The notes under the pieces: model-generated
The model's database searches: none
Seen by the model: the letters and a program-made list of their open reading frames with translations, nothing else
What the model was told of the DNA's origin: nothing
Made by a program: the position numbers and the translations under genes
In this document: positions 4,818 to 8,514 of the stretch, in pieces
How positions within the stretch are numbered: position 1 is the first letter of the stretch
How the letters are laid out: every line of letters begins with the position of its first letter
Origin: Candidatus Methanophaga sp. GoMg3.2
GTDB lineage: Archaea > Halobacteriota > Syntropharchaeia > Alkanophagales > Methanospirareceae
Length of the DNA: 8,514 nt
Direction of reading: 5' to 3'
NCBI GenBank assembly: GCA_013180565.1
Contig: QBUN01000327.1
Location: 1-8,514, forward strand

Positions 4818-6397
4818 ATGGCAATACGAAGCGATAAAATAGGGCAATCTTGGCTATTGCCCCCTGCTGTTAGTGAACTCATACCAGAAGACCATATTTG
4901 CAACTTGGTTGAGGTAGTAGTGGATAACATGGACGTTGGAGAAATTGAGCAGAAGTACAGGTCCGGACCTGGCAATCCTGCATATTCACGGCGGATGTTG
5001 CTAAGAATAGTGATAATGGCGTCTGCTGATGCCATTTGGTCTTCGAGAAAGATAGCAAAGCTAGCTCATGAGAATGTAGTGTATATGTATCTAACAGGGC
5101 ATGAGAAGCCCGATTTCCGAACGATATGCAATTTTAAAAAGGAGTGTGAGGAACTAATTGAAGCGGCGTTCAAGGAAACCGTCACGATTGCTAAAGCATT
5201 AGGAATACTTAACTTGGAGCACATATCAACCGATGGTACCAAGATGAAAGCAAATGCTTCAAACAATTACACGCTGAGTAAGGAAGAGATAGAGAGGATA
5301 AGAAGAATAATAGCGAGAGGGATTGCGATAGATAAAGAGGAGGACAAGCTCTATGGAGATAAGAGAGGTGACGAGCTGCCACCCGAACTCAATACGCAGG
5401 AGAAGACTCGTGAGAAGATAAAGGAGATTGAAGAATCTTCCGGCCAGAAAATGAAGGCGCGGCGAAGAAAATTATCGTGCAGCATGTGCTTGGTGATGAA
5501 AAAGATAAGGCGGCAATAATGAAAAAGCTCGATAAGGCCGAGGAAGAGCTTACAAAGAGTGGACAAGGTGTCGTCAGCATAACCGACCCTGAATCTCGAT
5601 TTATGGAGAACAAGAAGAAACGTAAAGAGTTATCATACAACCCTCAGATAACGGTAGACCACGGTTCTGGGATAGTTCTTGCTAATGACGTTACTCAGGA
5701 CTGTACTGACCATTACCAGTTGCAACCGCAGCTAGAAATGACGGTTGAGAACATAGATGGCTTGCCTGAATGGACAAAGGTGAGTATGGATAATGGCTAC
5801 TTCAACGGCCCCAACCTGCGGTATTTGGAGGAGAAAGAGGTGGATGGTTATATTCCAGACAGCAAGCAGGCTCAAGAGATGAATGGAAAGAAGGTAAAAG
5901 ACGGTCCTTATTCGAAGGACAAGTTTGTGTATGATGAAGTGAATGACCAATTTATATGCCCTAATGGCGAGATACTCACTAGAAAGGGGGCGTATGAGTA
6001 TAAAGGTAAGCTACAGTACTCCTACTATGGTGCGAACTGTGGGGAATGTCCTTTCAGGGAGGAATGTGCCGGTAAAAGCAAAGAAAGAAAGATCACAAGT
6101 GATGACTACGAGGCAGAACGTAGGCGGATGGCAGGTAAAATGTGTTCCGAGAAAGGGAAAGAGGAATACAAGAAGCGTAAGGAGACTGTTGAATGGCCCT
6201 TCGGCAACATTAAGCAAAATATGAAGTTTCGGGAGTTTTATACAAGAGGGATAGAAAACGTGCGGATAGAGCATAATCTTGTGTGCACAGCTCATAATCT
6301 GAGGGTGATGTGGGGTAAATTAGGTGGTAGTGTGGCTACATTATGTAATATTAAGGGTTTGGTAGCTAATTTCGCATTTAGGGTATCAAGTATTTAG
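4818..6397 (+). pseudogene. IS1182-family DDE transposase, one frameshift
   Basis: The gene encodes a DDE transposase of about 526 residues. The first frame (from 4818) holds the DUF772-type N-terminal domain: LIPEDHICNLVEVVV, the GNPAYSRRMLLRI segment and RTICNFKK. The first catalytic Asp follows in HISTDGTKMKANAS (D139). Near 5430-5450 the sequence shifts one frame back (0-frame GQKM against ENEGAAKKIIVQHVLGD). It then runs to 6397 with the second Asp in SMDNGYFN, a CxxC...C cluster (NCGECPFREEC) and the catalytic Glu in VEWPFGNIKQNMKFREF. Apart from the shift all domains are present. IS1182 transposases are normally a single frame, so this is probably a recent inactivation or a sequencing error. 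I see no classical slippery heptamer there. Confidence 0.88.
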
Positions 6398-6493
6398 GTT
6401 TTTATTCATATTTCCTCTCGGAGTGTCATGAACTTTTGATTTATGTTGATTTACTGTCATTGTCTTTATGTACAATAAAATTCTATAATTTAT

Positions 6494-6505
6494 TTGCGGG
6501 ACAGC
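6494..6505 (-). repeat. Right terminal inverted repeat of the IS
   Basis: TTGCGGGACAGC, the exact reverse complement of 4590-4601. It lies about 100 bases beyond the transposase stop. Confidence 0.88.
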
Positions 6506-6650
6506 TTGGTAAGAAATAATCAATAATCGCCATAAAGAGGATAACGAGCAATAATACGGGAATTATCTGAATTTCTAATAACTGCGAATCGTTTGCCGAG
6601 AAAGGCTGCTTCTGCGGGAAATTGAACTATACTAACGGTTACCCATGTAA
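6506..6650. other. Non-coding stretch between the IS and the radical SAM gene
   Basis: Nothing identifiable is present on either strand. It should hold the rest of the DUF86 gene if the insertion were simple, but I find no HepT-like motif. The stop of the minus-strand gene is at its right edge, and no T-rich terminator is obvious on the minus strand. Confidence 0.4.
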
Positions 6651-7643
6651 TTATTCATGCCCTCTTTTTTCCTCGTCTGTAAGCCAGAAGACTTTCTCCC
6701 TGTATTTCAACTTCTTTATTTTTCCGCATTCCTCCAGCCTCTTTAAGCTATCCTGAATATTATAGTTCTTTGGTAAAGCTTTCTTTTTGAAAGAAAGGTT
6801 TCTTAGCGTGTCTATAACCTGCCCCTCCCTCATTGGATGCCGTCTTATTATTGCTAAAATAGCATCTTCCGGATTTATAAATCCCTCAGTGGAAAATTCA
6901 CCAGTCTCCTCTTCGGTAATATCAACTACATTAGCATCGCTAAGAATCGCATGTGCTAATGTGATGGCTTCTTTATCAGGGGGTACAGCCCAAGGTTCCG
7001 CAGGTGGTCTTATCGGGACATTTATATACGTTCGATCGGGCTCTATTTTCTCAAGCCTGCTTTTTAGTGTTTCTAATTCCTCTTCTGAGTCATTGAGCCC
7101 ATTTACCAGCATGACTTCTACCCATATCTCACCGTTATACTCTCGCCGGAATCGTTCCAAACCTTTGACAACTGTCTCAAAATCAAGCCCGCGATGGGGT
7201 CTGTTTATCTTTCTGTATGTTTCGGCAGTGCCGGCATCGAGGGATGGCATAACAATATCTGCTTGTGAAAGGTCGTTTCTTACATCTTCTCTATAAAGCA
7301 GGGACCCATTTGTATCAACAGCTATGGGTATATCTGCTATTTCCTTAGTCTTCCTGATTAGCCAACCAAGGCTTTTACATAAAGTCGGTTCGCCTTCGCC
7401 TACGAAGGTTACAAAGTCTATTTCGCGGTGGCTACTTTCTACTTCTATTACCCTTCGGATTTCGTTCAACAACTCTTCTGGAGGGAAGAAGTCTTTACGC
7501 TGATTGGTCATGTGCGTTGTCCTGCCAAGCTGGCAGTAGACACAGGAATAGTTACAGGTTTTGAAGGGGATAGGGTTAACGCCTAAAGAGCGACCAAGAC
7601 GCCGTGATGGAACTGGTCCATAGACCATTTTCAGTTTATACAT
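6651..7643 (-). CDS. Radical SAM Fe-S protein (COG0731-type) with C-terminal winged helix
   Basis: This 330-residue protein appears complete. The N-terminus MVYGPVPSRRLGRSLGVN is typical of a COG0731-type radical SAM group whose substrate is not established. The cluster motif CNYSCVYC gives C30, C34 and C37, which bind the 4Fe-4S cluster that cleaves S-adenosylmethionine. VGEGEPTLC (81-89) is the glycine-rich GEPT strand, and DTNGSLL and MPSLDAG complete the barrel. From about residue 258 a winged-helix-like domain follows (AILAIIRRHPMREGQVIDTL ... IQDSLKRLEECGKIKKL). Residues 281-293 (RNLSFKKKALPKN) are encoded by palindromic repeat A inserted in frame between two helices of that domain. The start at 7643 is shown, but the second Met (residue 6, 7628) fits the family better; no Shine-Dalgarno is visible for either. 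No sign of decay apart from the insertion. Confidence 0.9.
   Translation of the reverse strand: MYKLKMVYGPVPSRRLGRSLGVNPIPFKTCNYSCVYCQLGRTTHMTNQRKDFFPPEELLNEIRRVIEVESSHREIDFVTFVGEGEPTLCKSLGWLIRKTKEIADIPIAVDTNGSLLYREDVRNDLSQADIVMPSLDAGTAETYRKINRPHRGLDFETVVKGLERFRREYNGEIWVEVMLVNGLNDSEEELETLKSRLEKIEPDRTYINVPIRPPAEPWAVPPDKEAITLAHAILSDANVVDITEEETGEFSTEGFINPEDAILAIIRRHPMREGQVIDTLRNLSFKKKALPKNYNIQDSLKRLEECGKIKKLKYREKVFWLTDEEKRGHE
6766..6803 (-). repeat. Palindromic repeat A read in frame inside a live gene
   Basis: On the minus strand these 38 bases match 3843-3880 at 36 positions; the two differences are at the palindrome centre. They translate within the radical SAM protein as RNLSFKKKALPKN without a stop or frameshift, in the same reading frame as the galU copy. 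Flanking protein sequence fits a continuous winged-helix domain once these residues are removed. Confidence 0.92.
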
Positions 7644-7805
7644 CTATGTACTATTTTATGTCACATCATATTAAACTTTAGCCGCCCTAAAAGCAAAATA
7701 ATCTTATAGAAGCCCCATCCATGCCACACCCGGAATAAAATAGTGCCAAATGGCCAGTACTTCAGCATTGGTTGATAAATATAATCAAAACAGAGGTACT
7801 GGAAA
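7644..7805. promoter_or_regulatory. Divergent intergenic region with promoter for the DUF1670-like gene
   Basis: No gene is evident; a 63-codon minus-strand frame here lacks any family signal. AAATATA at 7777-7783 is a TATA-like box and AGAGGT at 7792-7797 a Shine-Dalgarno eight bases before ATG 7806. Minus-strand AT-rich sequence at about 7655-7675 may hold the radical SAM promoter, but no clear box stands out. Confidence 0.4.
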
Positions 7806-8132
7806 ATGAAAAGGAAGCAGGAAAAAGAGCGATATATAGGATAGACTGTCATTTAAGACACTGGACCGGCAGTTCCAACAAGAAGCGATTGCGGGATTGA
7901 GCTGTTTACCACTGGAGGCAAAAGCACTTACCGAGATTGTTAAAGAAGTTTTTTAGAGAAAAAAGAGCCGGTACATGTAGCAAGAGAGACAGATCACAGT
8001 CCAGAAGCAGTGGGAAAGTATTGCCAGCAGTTTAATAAAGTGAAGTGGTGTGTGGAAAATGGGATGAGTCAGGAGAAAATCCAGATTGTTACTGGAATGG
8101 AAGCACCTTTAATAGACGAATACTTAATTTGA
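7806..8132 (+). pseudogene. DUF1670-like protein, internally deleted remnant
   Basis: The ATG at 7806, with a ribosome site, reads MKRKQEKERYIG to a stop at 7842. One frame away the N-terminal family pattern continues from 7840: DRLSFKTLDRQFQQEAIAG, then LSCLPLEAKALTEIVKEVF, ending at a TAG at 7954. In a third frame, 7965-8132, the C-terminal pattern follows: EPVHVARETDHSPEAVGKY, then CQQFNKVKWCVENGMSQEK and IQIVTGMEAPLIDEYLI. DUF1670 proteins are several hundred residues with an HTH-like C-terminal part (HSPEAV ... GMS ... ITG) and unknown function. Only about 45 N-terminal and 55 C-terminal residues remain, so the centre is deleted and the frame is broken twice. The family name is from memory of its pattern and is less certain than the pseudogene status. 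Confidence 0.68.
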
Positions 8133-8165
8133 CAATGTCACATTTAATAAAGCGGCAATAAACGG

Positions 8166-8174
8166 TTTATATGG
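8166..8174 (+). promoter_or_regulatory. Likely TATA box for the IS701-like transposase
   Basis: TTTATATGG lies 30 bases before ATG 8196, the spacing expected for a leaderless archaeal transcript. No Shine-Dalgarno is visible before 8196, which agrees. Confidence 0.5.
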
Positions 8175-8195
8175 TATTCTTCATGTGAATAGTAA

Positions 8196-8514
8196 ATGAG
8201 CGATGAATATCAACAATCGGTATTTGAGCCTGAACGATGGGGCTTATCAACAGGAAGTACGCAAAATCTTGCTCAGCGTTTTTTTGGACTTTGGCGGAGA
8301 TTCCAAGTGCGGTTTACGTCAAAAACACGTGATACCAGTGAATACGCGTACTGCTACATGGGTGGACAGCTAAGAATAGAAGAAAAGCGTAATTTTGCTA
8401 TTATTGGGTGCAATACGCGGGTATCTGAACAGAACATGCAGCATTTCATGTCTAACTCCCCGTGGTCAGTGCAAGGAGTGATACAGCAGGTGCAGGAGGA
8501 AATTGCGGCTACAC
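8196..8514 (+). CDS. IS701-like transposase, N-terminal part (runs off window)
   Basis: An open frame of 106 codons from ATG 8196 to the window end without a stop. It opens MSDEYQQSVFEPERWGLST and includes YCYMGGQLRIEEKRNFAI, then VSEQNMQHFMSNSPWSVQGV. The pattern of a conserved element near Arg-Asn followed by QxxQHFxSxSPW is characteristic of the N-terminal domain of IS701-family DDE transposases. The catalytic residues lie beyond the edge, so activity cannot be judged. The left IS end should lie between the DUF1670 remnant and 8196; TGACAATGTCA at 8130-8140 is palindromic and is a candidate, but the other end is not visible. Confidence 0.65.
   Translation, partial: MSDEYQQSVFEPERWGLSTGSTQNLAQRFFGLWRRFQVRFTSKTRDTSEYAYCYMGGQLRIEEKRNFAIIGCNTRVSEQNMQHFMSNSPWSVQGVIQQVQEEIAAT

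Larger units (their letters stand above)
4590..6505 (+). mobile_element. IS1182-like insertion sequence, 1.9 kb
   Basis: The element is bounded by perfect 12-bp inverted repeats, GCTGTCCCGCAA at the left and TTGCGGGACAGC at the right. Its length of 1916 bp is within the range of the IS1182 family, and it holds one transposase gene with a frameshift. About 216 bases of non-coding sequence lie before the transposase and about 100 after it. No obvious target-site duplication is visible (left flank AGACAG, right flank TTGGTA), which suggests later loss or rearrangement of a flank. It interrupts the DUF86 gene. Confidence 0.85.

Noticed and set aside
6620..6660. Plus-strand CGKLNYTNGYPCNYSCP, reminiscent of a radical SAM cysteine motif
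   Set aside because: The frame has no start or supporting domain and runs into the antisense end of the true radical SAM gene; spacing is probably chance.
6787..7296. A 169-codon plus-strand open frame
   Set aside because: It lies antisense to the radical SAM gene, which has clear motifs; the plus-strand translation is Ser/Ile-rich with no family signal.
7661..7852. A 63-codon minus-strand frame upstream of the radical SAM gene
   Set aside because: Hydrophobic, aromatic-rich translation from AT-rich promoter sequence; it overlaps the DUF1670-like start and has no ribosome site.

Overview
The window looks like an AT-rich euryarchaeal chromosome. Several starts are preceded by archaeal-type TATA boxes about 25-30 bases upstream, with or without a GAGGTGAT-type Shine-Dalgarno. 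It also holds two MNT/HEPN modules, UDP-sugar genes with archaeal-style WecB/WecC sequence, a COG0731-type radical SAM protein and a DUF1670-like remnant. An ANME-1/Syntrophoarchaeales-like genome is a guess from the general look of the proteins and is not proven.

Layout. Positions 1-4112 are mostly a graveyard of surface-polysaccharide genes. A frameshifted and truncated wecB (65-533) is followed by a small wecC scrap (609-659). A second wecB (2120-2940) is frameshifted twice, has a stop codon and lacks its 3' end. It runs into the C-terminal part of wecC (3002-3332), and then a galU (3396-4112) with an internal deletion, an insertion and three stops. Between the two wecB copies lie an apparently intact MNT nucleotidyltransferase/HEPN pair (883-1591) and a small three-helix membrane protein (1718-2032). 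A second MNT gene (4109-4501) abuts galU. Its HepT/DUF86 partner is cut after about 27 codons by a 1.9 kb IS1182-like element (4590-6505), whose own transposase is frameshifted. On the minus strand 6651-7643 is a full-length radical SAM protein. The right end holds a DUF1670-like pseudogene with an internal deletion (7806-8132) and the beginning of an IS701-like transposase that runs off the window (8196-8514).

The most unusual feature is a family of short A/T-rich palindromic repeats that sit inside genes. Repeat A (about 38-42 nt) occurs at the wecB/wecC deletion junction, twice in tandem in galU, and inside the intact radical SAM gene. In that gene it is read through in frame, adding about 13 residues to the C-terminal winged-helix region. 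Repeat B (about 49 nt) occurs upstream of the first wecB, inside wecC and inside galU. The galU insertion (A, diverged A', B) is 132 nt, exactly 44 codons, so the reading phase before and after it is kept. This resembles the protein-coding palindromic elements of Rickettsia, but I know of no archaeal description that I can cite.

A second puzzle is that both wecB copies carry the same frameshift at the same codon, although they otherwise differ mainly at synonymous third positions on both sides of it. The region therefore reads as a decaying glycan locus that collects repeats, TA-like MNT/HEPN modules and insertion sequences.
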